Virus record (IMG/VR): IMGVR_UViG_3300025889_000733
Span: 1 to 28,170 of that record
DNA: 28,170 nucleotides
Origin: a virus
Strand: one strand, 5' to 3'
Shown here piece after piece: positions 1 through 6,478 of this stretch; position 1 is the first letter of the stretch, and each line of letters starts with the position of its first letter. Made by a program: the position numbers and the translations under genes. Below the pieces are notes generated by a model. It was not told the DNA's origin. It searched no databases and worked only from the letters and a program-made list of their open reading frames with translations.

Positions 1-10
1 GTGAGTGAAG
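1..10. repeat. Terminal direct repeat, left copy
   Basis: The first ten bases, GTGAGTGAAG, are identical to the last ten (28161-28170). This suggests the window is a whole genome whose ends join. A 10-base match is short for an assembler overlap and is in the size range of cohesive ends of cos phages. The terminase small subunit gene lies one gene away across the junction, as is common for packaging sites. Cos end versus circular closure is inference. Confidence 0.6.
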
Positions 11-20
11 TGCGGGGGGG

Positions 21-33
21 GTACCCTAGGTAC
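21..33. other. Small hairpin next to genome end
   Basis: GTACC-CTA-GGTAC forms a 5-bp stem with a 3-base loop, directly after a run of eight G (14-21). It sits about ten bases inside the left end, between the end repeat and the stop of the first gene. It may belong to the packaging site. There is no T-tract on either side, so it is not an intrinsic terminator. Confidence 0.3.
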
Positions 34-40
34 ACATGGT

Positions 41-370
41 CTAAGGGGTGGCCAATCGGGCTTCCATCGCTAGGCTAGGAGTCCACCAGAAGACCCCAGT
101 GTAACTATTCCAAGCTTGATAGAGATCCCGTAGCCAGTCATCAGTATAGAAGAACTCGTTATCTTTTGGCATCATCATATTAAGATAACAATTACCCTCC
201 TGCTGATATCTCGATACCAGTTCGAGTATCTCATCTCTGGAAGTTCCATTATTAAGCATCTCATTAAGATCTACCGCTATATAGATTGGGTCTAGTTCTG
301 CTAGTTTCTCTTGCATGTATTCGATATCGGTTTCTCTTCCGATTGGGCAAGCGAACAATTTTATCTCCAT
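41..370 (-). CDS. Hypothetical protein, 109 aa
   Basis: I do not recognise this acidic, soluble protein. It shows no membrane segment and no clear catalytic motif; Trp and Tyr are frequent in the last third (for example FFYTDDWL and GVFWW). The start is well supported: AGGAGGT lies four bases before the ATG and directly follows the methyltransferase stop, so it is probably translated in the same operon. It is the last leftward gene before the genome end. The N-terminal half, with IYIAVDLNEML and alternating beta and alpha character, could be a small Rossmann-like or toprim-like fold, but this is weak. Confidence 0.75.
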   Translation of the reverse strand: MEIKLFACPIGRETDIEYMQEKLAELDPIYIAVDLNEMLNNGTSRDEILELVSRYQQEGNCYLNMMMPKDNEFFYTDDWLRDLYQAWNSYTGVFWWTPSLAMEARLATP

Positions 371-379
371 CTCTACCTC

Positions 380-1015
380 CTAGAATAGTTTACTCTGCTT
401 CGAGTATTGTATATATCGTTCTGTTGTTTTCTCGAAGTAATCTGTATCAATCTCCCAAGCATCAAGATCGAATCCAAGATCCCAGCAAGCGCAAGCAATA
501 GAACCCGATCCGAGATGAGTATCCAGTATCTTATCTCCTGGAGTCCCAAACTTCTCTAGGCAATACTTATAGAGCTCGATAGGTTTCTGCGTTGGATGGA
601 TCTTTCCTCCAGTTCTGTTATCGAACTTGAATAGAGGAGCGGGCTTATTAAAAGAAGTCCAGCCCATCTCCCATCCTGAGAAGTTCTCCCAAGGCTGCAC
701 CTTATCCCAAGCGATAACGCATCTAGTAGGAGGAAGATCAAAGTAGTTACCTCCCCATATTATCTGATTCTTGGATACTCGAAAGAGTTCCTCGAAGTAC
801 TCCGGGGAAGGTGCAGTATCCCATCTTTGGATCTTGTTATCGATATTGAGAGCTCTATTCTTTAGTTTTCCCGATCCTTGAAGAGTAATTTTAGATAATC
901 TCTCGATCCCATAGGGAGGATCTACTATAGCGAGATCGTATTGGTTATCTTTCATCTCTCTCATAGCCTGCAGAGAGCATCCGAGATGGAGATTAATGCT
1001 AGGATCTTTACGCAT
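380..1015 (-). CDS. DNA N4/N6 methyltransferase (beta class)
   Basis: Predicted to transfer a methyl group from S-adenosylmethionine to the exocyclic amine of adenine or cytosine in phage DNA, probably protecting it from host restriction. At 211 residues it is a compact single-domain enzyme. The catalytic motif DPPY is at residues 32-35, followed by HPTQKP (140-145) and the SAM-binding loop DTHLGSGS (165-172). This order, catalytic motif first and SAM motif last, is that of the beta class (N6_N4_Mtase family). The start has GGAGGTC just upstream and overlaps the end of the XRE gene by eight bases. No restriction endonuclease is next to it, so it looks like an orphan enzyme. Target sequence is unknown. 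Confidence 0.92.
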   Translation of the reverse strand: MRKDPSINLHLGCSLQAMREMKDNQYDLAIVDPPYGIERLSKITLQGSGKLKNRALNIDNKIQRWDTAPSPEYFEELFRVSKNQIIWGGNYFDLPPTRCVIAWDKVQPWENFSGWEMGWTSFNKPAPLFKFDNRTGGKIHPTQKPIELYKYCLEKFGTPGDKILDTHLGSGSIACACWDLGFDLDAWEIDTDYFEKTTERYIQYSKQSKLF

Positions 1016-1250
1016 CTGACCTCCGAGGGATTGATACTACTAACTTGGTTAGGATCTCTTCGTACTGTTCACCAGTGAGAGCTTCTAATCGATCTGCCAA
1101 CTGGAGTAATGTTTTCAGATCTGGAATCGTTACCCCGTTAAGCCAATTGTATACAGTAGAGCTAGATACTCCAATCTCAGAAGAGAAGGTTACTACGTTT
1201 ACTCCGATCTTCTGTATATACTTTCTTAATAGTTTCTTGAACTGTCCCAT
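1008..1250 (-). CDS. Small XRE-type helix-turn-helix regulator
   Basis: An 80-residue DNA-binding protein. The helix-turn-helix is near residues 20-40 (VTFSSEIGVSSSTVYNWLNG), followed by the Pro and Leu spacing of XRE/Cro-type domains (TIPDLKTLLQLADRL). The pattern of a Trp or Gly turn, then Gly, three residues, Pro, and a leucine-rich helix is shared with four other proteins here (3923-4189, 4218-4538, 5813-6319, 25542-25775). It starts after AGAGGTACAAAG and overlaps the methyltransferase start, so it may control that gene. Its target is not known. Confidence 0.85.
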   Translation of the reverse strand: MGQFKKLLRKYIQKIGVNVVTFSSEIGVSSSTVYNWLNGVTIPDLKTLLQLADRLEALTGEQYEEILTKLVVSIPRRSDA

Positions 1251-1274
1251 CTTTGTACCTCTACTTGCTGGGGA

Positions 1275-1475
1275 TTATCTTCTGAAGCGATCTCTCCTGC
1301 GCTCTTCTCTCTCTTTTCTTTTCTTTGGCTTCTCGTAGGGCTTGCTTCCTTGGAGTTCTCCATCTCTATACATTCTGAGAGCGATCGCTGCTGCCTGCTC
1401 CCACTTGTAGCCCTCTCGAATCAATCTAGTAATCTTGTATCGGACCAGAAGATTATCGCTCTTAGATCTGCTCAT
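1275..1475 (-). CDS. Small basic hypothetical protein, 66 aa
   Basis: The C-terminal third is strongly basic (KPKKRKEREERRRDRFRR), suggesting nucleic-acid binding. The middle has REGYKWEQAAAIAL, a short helix motif also seen as NGYSFEDAFSIA in the 56-aa protein at 6479-6649. Similar GY-x(3)-QA-x-AIA helices occur in small proteins of aquatic phages; this is from memory. It starts inside the end of the upstream gene (14-base overlap) after GCGAGGATT. Function unknown. Confidence 0.7.
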   Translation of the reverse strand: MSRSKSDNLLVRYKITRLIREGYKWEQAAAIALRMYRDGELQGSKPYEKPKKRKEREERRRDRFRR

Positions 1476-1821
1476 AATCCTCGCTATCCTCTTCTCCGTT
1501 ATGGCCTCGTACTATGTTTATCGTAGTTAGAATCGCTCCGAGTAATCCCAAGGCTGGAAAGGTTTCTCTCTCGAAGGTAAGATCCACTCCGAAGGAATCC
1601 CACTTGCAAACTATGTAGACCTCTCCATTAACTGATATAATAGAAGTATCTCCGATCTCATGGTAGTTGATAGCATGATGCATCTCTTCTACTTCTGCTC
1701 GGAGTATCTTCTGAGCATCCTTAATCTTAAAATCTTCCTCGATTTCGATACCGGGAAAGAGATGGGCCAATCTAGCACCATCGATAGAAGGAGGTTTATT
1801 ATTAAATCTTTTCATTTTCAT
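1462..1821 (-). CDS. Hypothetical protein, about 119 aa
   Basis: Unrecognised soluble protein ending in an acidic tail (GEEDSEDYEQI). A beta-rich stretch in the middle (SVNGEVYIVCKWDSFG) and a hydrophobic helix near the C-terminus (FPALGLLGAILTTINIV) are visible. The ATG at 1821 or the one at 1815 is the likely start. An in-frame TTG at 1839 is also possible. None has a good Shine-Dalgarno sequence, so the start is uncertain. It diverges from the rightward gene at 1851 with under 30 bases between, so its promoter must lie inside that gene or the two share control sequence. Confidence 0.65.
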   Translation of the reverse strand: MKMKRFNNKPPSIDGARLAHLFPGIEIEEDFKIKDAQKILRAEVEEMHHAINYHEIGDTSIISVNGEVYIVCKWDSFGVDLTFERETFPALGLLGAILTTINIVRGHNGEEDSEDYEQI

Positions 1822-1850
1822 ATTAATAACATAACACAAGAGGAGGCTAT

Positions 1851-2195
1851 ATGCCTACAGTAAAAGTACCTAGAGAGATCCAATTGCTAGCCCAGCGAGC
1901 AATCGATTATAATCTCTCTCTACCAATGAGTAAGAGAGCAGCCTACAAAGATGATAAAGGAAAGCGAGTACCCGGTACAGGTATGAGAACCGCTAGAAGG
2001 ATTGCCTCCGGTGAAGTTGATAAAGAGCAGCTCGAACTAATGGCAGCATGGTTCGCTAGGCATGCAGAAGCGGAAGGATCTGCCAAGGCTAGACAAGATA
2101 AAACGAGTAAAGCGGCTATCGCTTGGGCTCTCTGGGGAGGTACTCCGGGGAGAGCATGGGTTAAAAGAGCACTCCGATCTCTAGATAACAGATGA
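1851..2195 (+). CDS. Phage protein with ARRIASG...WFARH...IAWALWGG motifs, 114 aa
   Basis: One of only two rightward genes. It has AGGAGG five bases before the ATG, so the start is clear. The protein is basic and helical, with TGMRTARRIASGE (about residues 43-55), AAWFARH (64-70) and AIAWALWGGTPGRAW near the C-terminus. These elements match, in order, a small domain I recall in many phage proteins, alone or fused to head proteins, with the form ARA-LA-G, M-FARH, AW-LWGG-GRAW; its biochemical role is not established to my knowledge. The last codons run into the first ACAGAT iteron of the origin-like region. Position beside the origin would fit a role in replication or its control, but that is inference. 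Confidence 0.82.
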   Translation: MPTVKVPREIQLLAQRAIDYNLSLPMSKRAAYKDDKGKRVPGTGMRTARRIASGEVDKEQLELMAAWFARHAEAEGSAKARQDKTSKAAIAWALWGGTPGRAWVKRALRSLDNR

Positions 2196-2234
2196 TAACA
2201 GATAGAAAACAGATAGAATACAGATAGGTAAATC

Positions 2235-2290
2235 TGCTACTCTTTCGATACTTCGGGCTCGATATGCTACTTTGTGGGTACTTCGAGCCC
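2235..2290. repeat. Inner 26-bp direct repeat, period 30
   Basis: Positions 2235-2260 and 2265-2290 match at 20 of 26 bases, both beginning TGCTACT and both containing TACTTCG. A partial third copy (TGTTACTTTGGCTCGG) starts near 2369. Within the pair, GGGCTCGA (2255-2262) and TCGAGCCC (2283-2290) can form an 8-bp stem with a 20-base loop. These may be binding sites for an initiator distinct from the ACAGAT iterons. Confidence 0.55.
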
Positions 2291-2338
2291 CTTATATATA
2301 TATATAATATAAAAAGATAGATAAAATATATTCTCTAT
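2291..2338. other. AT-rich tract inside the origin-like region
   Basis: A run almost entirely of A and T, starting with alternating TATATATA and continuing through ATAATATAAAAAGATAGATAAAATATATT. It lies centrally between the inverted iteron arms. It stands out from the roughly 45% GC of the surroundings and would be the natural place for strand opening. Confidence 0.55.
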
Positions 2339-2410
2339 ACTACTCGATGCTCTTTTTTAGGGTGTTTCTGTTACTTTGGCTCGGTAGGTAGAGCACTATC
2401 GCAGATTAAC

Positions 2411-2449
2411 CTATCTGTTATTATCTGTTTTCTATCTGTTATTATCTGT
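2411..2449. repeat. Perfect 18-bp tandem repeat, period 21
   Basis: CTATCTGTTATTATCTGT occurs at 2411-2428 and again at 2432-2449. The 21-base period equals two helical turns, so a protein bound at each copy would sit on the same face of the DNA. The repeat contains four of the five right-arm iterons. Confidence 0.75.
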
Positions 2450-2550
2450 ATTTTTTGTTACTAATCTGTATTTTTGATTAGATTCGAAGCGATCTGGTTT
2501 ATTTTTCTTACTGGATCTCAAGTAATACTTGACTTCTGCAGGAAGATCTA

Positions 2551-2586
2551 AACAGAAAAAGAGCCCTAGGCATAACCCAGAGCTCT
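2551..2586 (-). terminator. Intrinsic terminator of the early operon
   Basis: Read leftward, an 11-bp stem with two G-U pairs (AGAGCTCTGGG and CCTAGGGCTCT) encloses the loop TTATG and is followed by TTTTT. It lies about 70 bases after the VirE-family gene stop. It marks the end of the leftward replication operon and shields the origin-like region from read-through. Confidence 0.85.
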
Positions 2587-2654
2587 CCAACCATTTACAA
2601 TTCACATAAACTAACCGAAAGAAGTATACACTCTTCGAGGCTAGTATACAAGGA

Positions 2655-3926
2655 TTATTTTCTAATCCATATCCGAACACCTTCTCTAATAACTTGCTTG
2701 TATCCCGATTCCTTACAGATCTGCGCTATTCTTCGAGCGTTCCCTACATGCTGCTGAGATACTGGAAGCTCTAAGAACTCCATCATCTGAGAAGTTGTAT
2801 TTTTTCCATGGATTACGATCGCCTCTCTTACTTTCATAGCCCAAGGGTCATCGATAATATAGGCTTCTTGTAGTTCTGATAAGGTTCTTTGACTCTCCCA
2901 TTCTAGATGCCAGATTGCTCCGTTATCGTATTCCTCTAAGGCTTCTGCAAAGATCTGCTCTCTATTTGCTTTGAGATACTCGAGATCTACTTGCTGAGTA
3001 ACTGTAATGGGCCATACTCTGCGCTCCGGACCATCAGATAAGAACTGATAATTATTCGAAGTCCCAGCGAACACTACTCTCCGGAGATAGGCTTTCGGGA
3101 ATTGCTGGTATGAGGGTCTGAACTTATCCTCTGCGGAAGATATGAAGGCCTTGAAGTTATCCGCAGTTCTACCCTGGAGAGAGTGAAGTTCTGCAAGTTC
3201 CCAGAGCCAAGTTTCTGTACTGTGTATAAGTTCGAGAGAATCCTTCTTAGAGATATCGAGAGGGGAATCAGAAAACCATTCATCTCCGATTAGAGCCTTA
3301 AGGCCTGTACTCTTGCCCAATCCTTTCTCTCCGCAGAGGACTAAGAAGGTATCCATCTTGCAACCCGGTTGCATAATACGAGCTACAAGAGAGATAACCC
3401 ACTTCTTACTCATCTCCATAATGATTGCTTCAGAGCCTTCGATTCGAGCAGCCTTAAATACAGTATGGAAGAGATGCCTAATACGAGGAGCCCCATCCCA
3501 CTTCGGAAGATTACGGAGCCAATTATGGATCGGTTCTTCTAAGTTCTGGTGGGCTACTCGGAGTACTGCTCGTTTGATATCTGCGCTTGGATACTTGATC
3601 CGATAGGCTCGTTCGATATGCAGACCAATCTCCTCGAGATCTGGATCCCAGAGTTCTCGATCCTTCCACTTCACCTTATTAGAGTGATCGTTATAGCAGA
3701 GGCTACGATATTCCGGATCGTTCTCCAAGATCTTTGCGATGTTACTGCGGTTAGCATAAGGCTTCGGAGGTGCTACAAAGTTTCCTTCCTTATCGTACTT
3801 CGCATCTTTTTTCTCTAATAGATCCCAAGTATCAATATCTGCACCTTCTGGAGCATGCTTGTATTCTGCATCTATACCCATATCTTTAGCAAGGGCTCGT
3901 AGTATCTTCATCTGTTCCTGGTTCAT
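2655..3926 (-). CDS. VirE/VapE-family replication helicase-ATPase
   Basis: A 423-residue protein of the virulence-associated E family, which in phages and mobile elements acts as a replicative, SF3-like helicase. Walker A is GEKGLGKST at 199-207. The Walker B-like TETWLWELAEL is at about 237-247, the sensor-like stretch RRVVFAGTSN at 282-291, and an arginine-finger candidate ERRVWPI at 301-307. The region NWLRNLPKWDGAPRI (about 135-149) is characteristic of this family. It follows an AEP-type primase in the same operon, giving the primase-helicase pair typical of small replicons, and its gene ends beside the origin-like region. It overlaps the upstream HTH gene by four bases (ATGA). Confidence 0.92.
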   Translation of the reverse strand: MNQEQMKILRALAKDMGIDAEYKHAPEGADIDTWDLLEKKDAKYDKEGNFVAPPKPYANRSNIAKILENDPEYRSLCYNDHSNKVKWKDRELWDPDLEEIGLHIERAYRIKYPSADIKRAVLRVAHQNLEEPIHNWLRNLPKWDGAPRIRHLFHTVFKAARIEGSEAIIMEMSKKWVISLVARIMQPGCKMDTFLVLCGEKGLGKSTGLKALIGDEWFSDSPLDISKKDSLELIHSTETWLWELAELHSLQGRTADNFKAFISSAEDKFRPSYQQFPKAYLRRVVFAGTSNNYQFLSDGPERRVWPITVTQQVDLEYLKANREQIFAEALEEYDNGAIWHLEWESQRTLSELQEAYIIDDPWAMKVREAIVIHGKNTTSQMMEFLELPVSQQHVGNARRIAQICKESGYKQVIREGVRIWIRK

Positions 3927-4189
3927 TGTTTCTCCATTCGTTCTACTGCGTAACGATAATCTCTGCTGCTGGCCTTGATTGCTTCTAATATCAGTGCATC
4001 GAAGTAGGCTCGATCTCCTTGCTTTAGCTCTGTCAGTACTTCGCAGATTAACACAAGATTAGATAATCTTGGCATAAACTTCTTTGAAGTGTTTAAAGAT
4101 GAGTAACTTAGGCCTGTAGTGTTACAGAGCTCCGTTCTCGTGATTTCCAGATCTTCGATCTGCTTCTGGACCCATAGATTAAAATACAT
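3923..4189 (-). CDS. Small XRE-like helix-turn-helix protein, 88 aa
   Basis: A longer in-frame ORF begins at 4282, but the start at 4189 is chosen because GGAGGTACA lies directly before that ATG and the longer form would run 65 bases into the upstream gene. The protein opens MYFNLWVQKQ, very like the opening MNFGLWVQME of the protein at 25542-25775. The HTH is near residues 17-35 (TRTELCNTTGLSYSSLN), followed by MPRLSNLVLICEVL, the Pro-Leu-Cys helix shared by the five paralogues. The turn residues are less canonical than in the others. It probably regulates the operon; its target is unknown. Confidence 0.78.
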   Translation of the reverse strand: MYFNLWVQKQIEDLEITRTELCNTTGLSYSSLNTSKKFMPRLSNLVLICEVLTELKQGDRAYFDALILEAIKASSRDYRYAVERMEKQ

Positions 4190-4217
4190 TGTACCTCCGT
4201 ATTTTTTTGTTATTGGG

Positions 4218-4538
4218 TTATTTGGTTTTCTTGTTCTTCTTTTTGTTGGCTCGATATCGAAGCCTTCTGTAAGTAAATTCATACTCTGGCATCTTCTGGC
4301 ATCCTCTTTGGATAATCTTCCAAAGTTCCTCCGGGCTATCTGAGAACAGTTCGCAGAGGGCTAGATAGGTATCGAGTTTCGGATACCGTAGTCCAGTCAT
4401 ATATCCCTTAAGGGTAGCTTCTGATATTCCGATCTTATCTGCTAAGTGTACTAACTTCCAATCCTTCCTAGCAGCCTCGCGGAATATCCACATCCCGAAA
4501 TCAGTACAGCCCTTAGGGATTACTTCGTTCTGGCTCAT
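4218..4538 (-). CDS. Small XRE-type helix-turn-helix regulator, 106 aa
   Basis: The start at 4538 is preferred over an in-frame ATG at 4571 because GGAGGATC precedes it and it forms an ATGA overlap with the primase stop. The HTH is at about residues 29-47 (LVHLADKIGISEATLKGYM), followed by TGLRYPKLDTYLALCELF, which aligns with the other four paralogues. The C-terminus is very basic (RANKKKNKKTK). It lies between primase and helicase genes, an unusual place for a regulator, and a role in initiator or origin binding is possible but unproven. Confidence 0.85.
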   Translation of the reverse strand: MSQNEVIPKGCTDFGMWIFREAARKDWKLVHLADKIGISEATLKGYMTGLRYPKLDTYLALCELFSDSPEELWKIIQRGCQKMPEYEFTYRRLRYRANKKKNKKTK

Positions 4539-5377
4539 ATTAGATCCTCCAATCTTCCCCACCATTGGCACTTATTTGCTCGGTTACAGTGTGGCCATAA
4601 GACCGCATGAGGGAGAGAGGGATCGATGGAAAAGTATACCTCTCTCTTACCGCATTGAGGGCAGAGGATATCTCGGGCTACGTTACCATTTATACTGGCT
4701 CCGACCTTCGATGCTATACCCATTCTAAATTCTGGATTATGGAATAGAGCCTCGATGCCTACTTTGGATCCTGGCTTTCTGCTTACCCATCTATGATACC
4801 GAGGCTTCTTTTCTTCCTTCGGTATATGGGAGTAATCCAATCGAAGGAACCCGGAGCCCTTATGGGCTTTCGCTGCTTGGAGATGGTTATCTCCCCTTGC
4901 TGGAGTAGCGAACCGGTAGTACATACGAGCGCAATCGGTAAGAGCACTAGAATCGGGCTCCCCTTCCCCTACTACTTTATCCCATAGTTCCTTAGCGGCT
5001 TGAGAGGCTCGCTTCCAATCGGTAGCGATTACAGGCTCCTCCAGAGGTAGGATTATTCTCCACTTATGCACCTCTTCAGAGTGGGAGAAAGAAGTATGGG
5101 CTATGTAGTGGTATTCATCCCAGCCCAATCTCCAGCCCCAGTCCGTACCATCATCGAGATCGAATACTAAGCAGGAGATCTCGATAGCATTGGCTCCGCT
5201 TCGATTACCAGCAAAGATAGTAGGGCTCCAGAGTGGGAGGCTCTTCTTTTCTCGTACTGGAAAGGGCTTCGAGGGCATCATAAGAGCCTTGGCAAGATTA
5301 CGAAGGGATACCTCTACCTGCTGGGGCTCTCTTACATAGTGACTATCGAAGAGAGATATCTTATACTTCGGTTCCAT
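4535..5377 (-). CDS. AEP-type DNA primase with C-terminal zinc ribbon
   Basis: Predicted to make primers for phage DNA replication. An in-frame ATG at 5476 exists, but 5377 is preferred because GGAG lies eight bases upstream and most of the extra sequence lies inside the RusA gene. In the 280-residue protein, LVFDLDDG (about 70-77) carries the metal-binding acidic pair of archaeo-eukaryotic primases. HTSFSH (94-99) and HKWRIILPL (104-112) follow, then ARMYYRFATP (150-159). These match prim-pol-like proteins of plasmids and phages. The C-terminal CPQC (239-242) with HC (263-264) and C270 forms a likely zinc ribbon. Its operon partner is the VirE-family helicase. Confidence 0.82.
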   Translation of the reverse strand: MEPKYKISLFDSHYVREPQQVEVSLRNLAKALMMPSKPFPVREKKSLPLWSPTIFAGNRSGANAIEISCLVFDLDDGTDWGWRLGWDEYHYIAHTSFSHSEEVHKWRIILPLEEPVIATDWKRASQAAKELWDKVVGEGEPDSSALTDCARMYYRFATPARGDNHLQAAKAHKGSGFLRLDYSHIPKEEKKPRYHRWVSRKPGSKVGIEALFHNPEFRMGIASKVGASINGNVARDILCPQCGKREVYFSIDPSLPHAVLWPHCNRANKCQWWGRLEDLI

Positions 5378-5813
5378 CTTCACTGCTCCAAGTATAGATA
5401 GAAAAGAGTGTATGGGCTTCCTCATTAGCTCCGCAGTACATATCCTCACAGGAAAGAGAGACCACTCGGTTATCATCTATCCAGATATCCGATTGAGTAA
5501 TGCAATCGAGCACCATCTTAAGCAGATTATCGATATCGGGCTTCTTTGGCCTCCAGATTCTACCTGCAGTGATCTCTCCACGATTGAGATATAATCTCTT
5601 AGTCCGAGGATGGAGAAAGGAAATCGTAACCTTGAATATTCCATCGAGGGGAATCCAATCCTCTCCGCAGGAGGCTCGAAGGTTCTTTACTGCCTCATCC
5701 TTGTAAGTTCTAGAACTCTTCGGAGTATAGGCTCTTCCTGTTTTAGTAATCCGAGGTCTCCCCATAGCTACTGGGGGACCTTGGATAATACCTTGATATG
5801 CTAGTTTCCACAT
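5361..5813 (-). CDS. rusA: RusA-like Holliday junction resolvase
   Basis: Cleaves four-way junctions from replication or recombination, clearing branched DNA before packaging. The start at 5813 (150 residues) is chosen because it overlaps the upstream stop as TAATG with GGAG nine bases before it; a longer frame begins at 5867. The family signature KPDIDNLLKMVLD (91-103) and WIDDNRVV (111-118) supply the acidic catalytic residues. The N-terminal GPPVAMGRPR fits the strand opening the RusA fold. Length is typical (about 120-150 residues). Confidence 0.93.
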   Translation of the reverse strand: MWKLAYQGIIQGPPVAMGRPRITKTGRAYTPKSSRTYKDEAVKNLRASCGEDWIPLDGIFKVTISFLHPRTKRLYLNRGEITAGRIWRPKKPDIDNLLKMVLDCITQSDIWIDDNRVVSLSCEDMYCGANEEAHTLFSIYTWSSEDGTEV

Positions 5814-6319
5814 TAGATGCGCTCCATCTCTACTACTTTCGAGAGTGTAAGATAGTGTTCTTCCCACTTAGTAGGGTATAACATCTTACATAATCTAAGG
5901 AGGCTTGGTACTGTTGGATGGGTATCTCCCGAAATCCACTTAGAGATCCCATTCTTAGAAATACCGATAGCATCTGCAATATCTTCGATAGTGAACTCAC
6001 TATTAGCAATAGCAGCCTGCATCATAGTAGCGAACCTAGGATTAGAGATGGCCTTAAACTTCTCTTGACTCCATCGAACTGCTACAAGAGGATCTGGCTC
6101 GCAGAACTCTTTACGAATAATAAGTCCGTTCACTTGGCAGGAGGCTTCCCATACCCAAGTACAGTAAGTAGGGCTCCAGACCTTGCAGAGCTCTCCGATC
6201 TGCTTTACGTAATCCAATTGATCTAATACGATAGGCTTCGGAGGGGTTCGCTTATTGCTCATCTCTCGAAGTTTGTTTCTTCCGTTCTCTTTGATATAGT
6301 TTCTTCTGCGCTTATTCAT
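5813..6319 (-). CDS. XRE-type helix-turn-helix protein with N-terminal extension, 168 aa
   Basis: The start at 6319 follows GGGGGTG seven bases upstream and lies one base after the stop of the 35-aa membrane peptide. An in-frame TTG at 6359 is less likely. The N-terminus is basic (MNKRRRNYIKENGRNK). A central region rich in Trp and Cys (about 45-75) is unassigned. The HTH lies at about 109-128 (FTIEDIADAIGISKNGISKW), followed by SGDTHPTVPSLLRLCKML, the shared paralogue element. It is the largest and most canonical of the five HTH proteins and a candidate main regulator acting on the palindrome upstream of the operon; that link is inference. Confidence 0.85.
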   Translation of the reverse strand: MNKRRRNYIKENGRNKLREMSNKRTPPKPIVLDQLDYVKQIGELCKVWSPTYCTWVWEASCQVNGLIIRKEFCEPDPLVAVRWSQEKFKAISNPRFATMMQAAIANSEFTIEDIADAIGISKNGISKWISGDTHPTVPSLLRLCKMLYPTKWEEHYLTLSKVVEMERI

Positions 6320-6320
6320 C

Positions 6321-6428
6321 TTACACCCCCAATAACCAAACGAGGAAAGCATATGCAAGAGGGAAAGAGCAGAACACCGCAGCGAAAAGAAGATGGCAGC
6401 AGATAGTATGGGTTATAGATTGTTTCAT
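6321..6428 (-). CDS. 35-residue membrane peptide
   Basis: A short gene with AGAGGTACAAACA directly before its ATG, using the same AGAGGTAC leader as several neighbours. The product begins MKQSITHTICCHLLFAAVF and is almost wholly hydrophobic after residue 8, ending AYAFLVWLLGV, so it should span the inner membrane once or twice. The stop is one base from the next ATG, as expected for coupled translation. Small early membrane peptides in phages often alter host envelope functions or exclude other phages; no specific role can be assigned. Confidence 0.65.
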   Translation of the reverse strand: MKQSITHTICCHLLFAAVFCSFPLAYAFLVWLLGV

Positions 6429-6449
6429 TGTTTGTACCTCTGGTTAGAT

Positions 6450-6468
6450 GGGGAGGAAGATCCTCCCC
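6450..6468 (-). other. Stable intercistronic hairpin
   Basis: GGGGAGGA (6450-6457) and TCCTCCCC (6461-6468) form a perfect 8-bp stem with a 3-base loop between the 56-aa gene and the 35-aa gene. No U-tract follows in either direction, so it is not a simple terminator. It could set mRNA stability or partial termination after the first gene. Confidence 0.5.
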
Positions 6469-6478
6469 GGTTAGTTGA

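Larger units (their letters stand above)
2188..2468. other. Candidate replication origin with inverted iteron arrays
   Basis: No gene is supported between 2196 and 2654. Four CAGAT units on the left begin at 2189, 2199, 2210 and 2221. Five inverted copies (ATCTG) lie on the right at 2413, 2423, 2434, 2444 and 2464. Spacing is 10-11 bases, one helical turn. The two arms (2188-2237 and 2401-2450) match as an inverted repeat with about four to six differences and one indel. Between them are an imperfect direct repeat of period 30, a hairpin and an AT-rich tract. Iterons plus an AT-rich unwinding region beside a primase-helicase operon is the classical layout of an origin. Alternatives are a partition site or a multi-site operator. 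Confidence 0.6.

Noticed and set aside
2377-2400. tRNA-like D-arm (GGCTCGGTAGGTAGAGCA)
   Set aside because: No anticodon stem pairs, T33 is absent and no T-arm or acceptor pairing follows. At most it is a remnant or chance hairpin within the origin-like region.
2432-2680. An 82-codon minus-strand open frame after the VirE-family gene
   Set aside because: It covers an 11-bp-stem intrinsic terminator and the right iteron arm, lacks a convincing ribosome site, and its translation (runs of Leu, Cys, Phe) looks noncoding.
6357-6359. TTG start extending the HTH gene at 5813-6319 upstream
   Set aside because: The extension overlaps the 35-aa gene and has no good ribosome site, while the ATG at 6319 has GGGGGTG at suitable distance.
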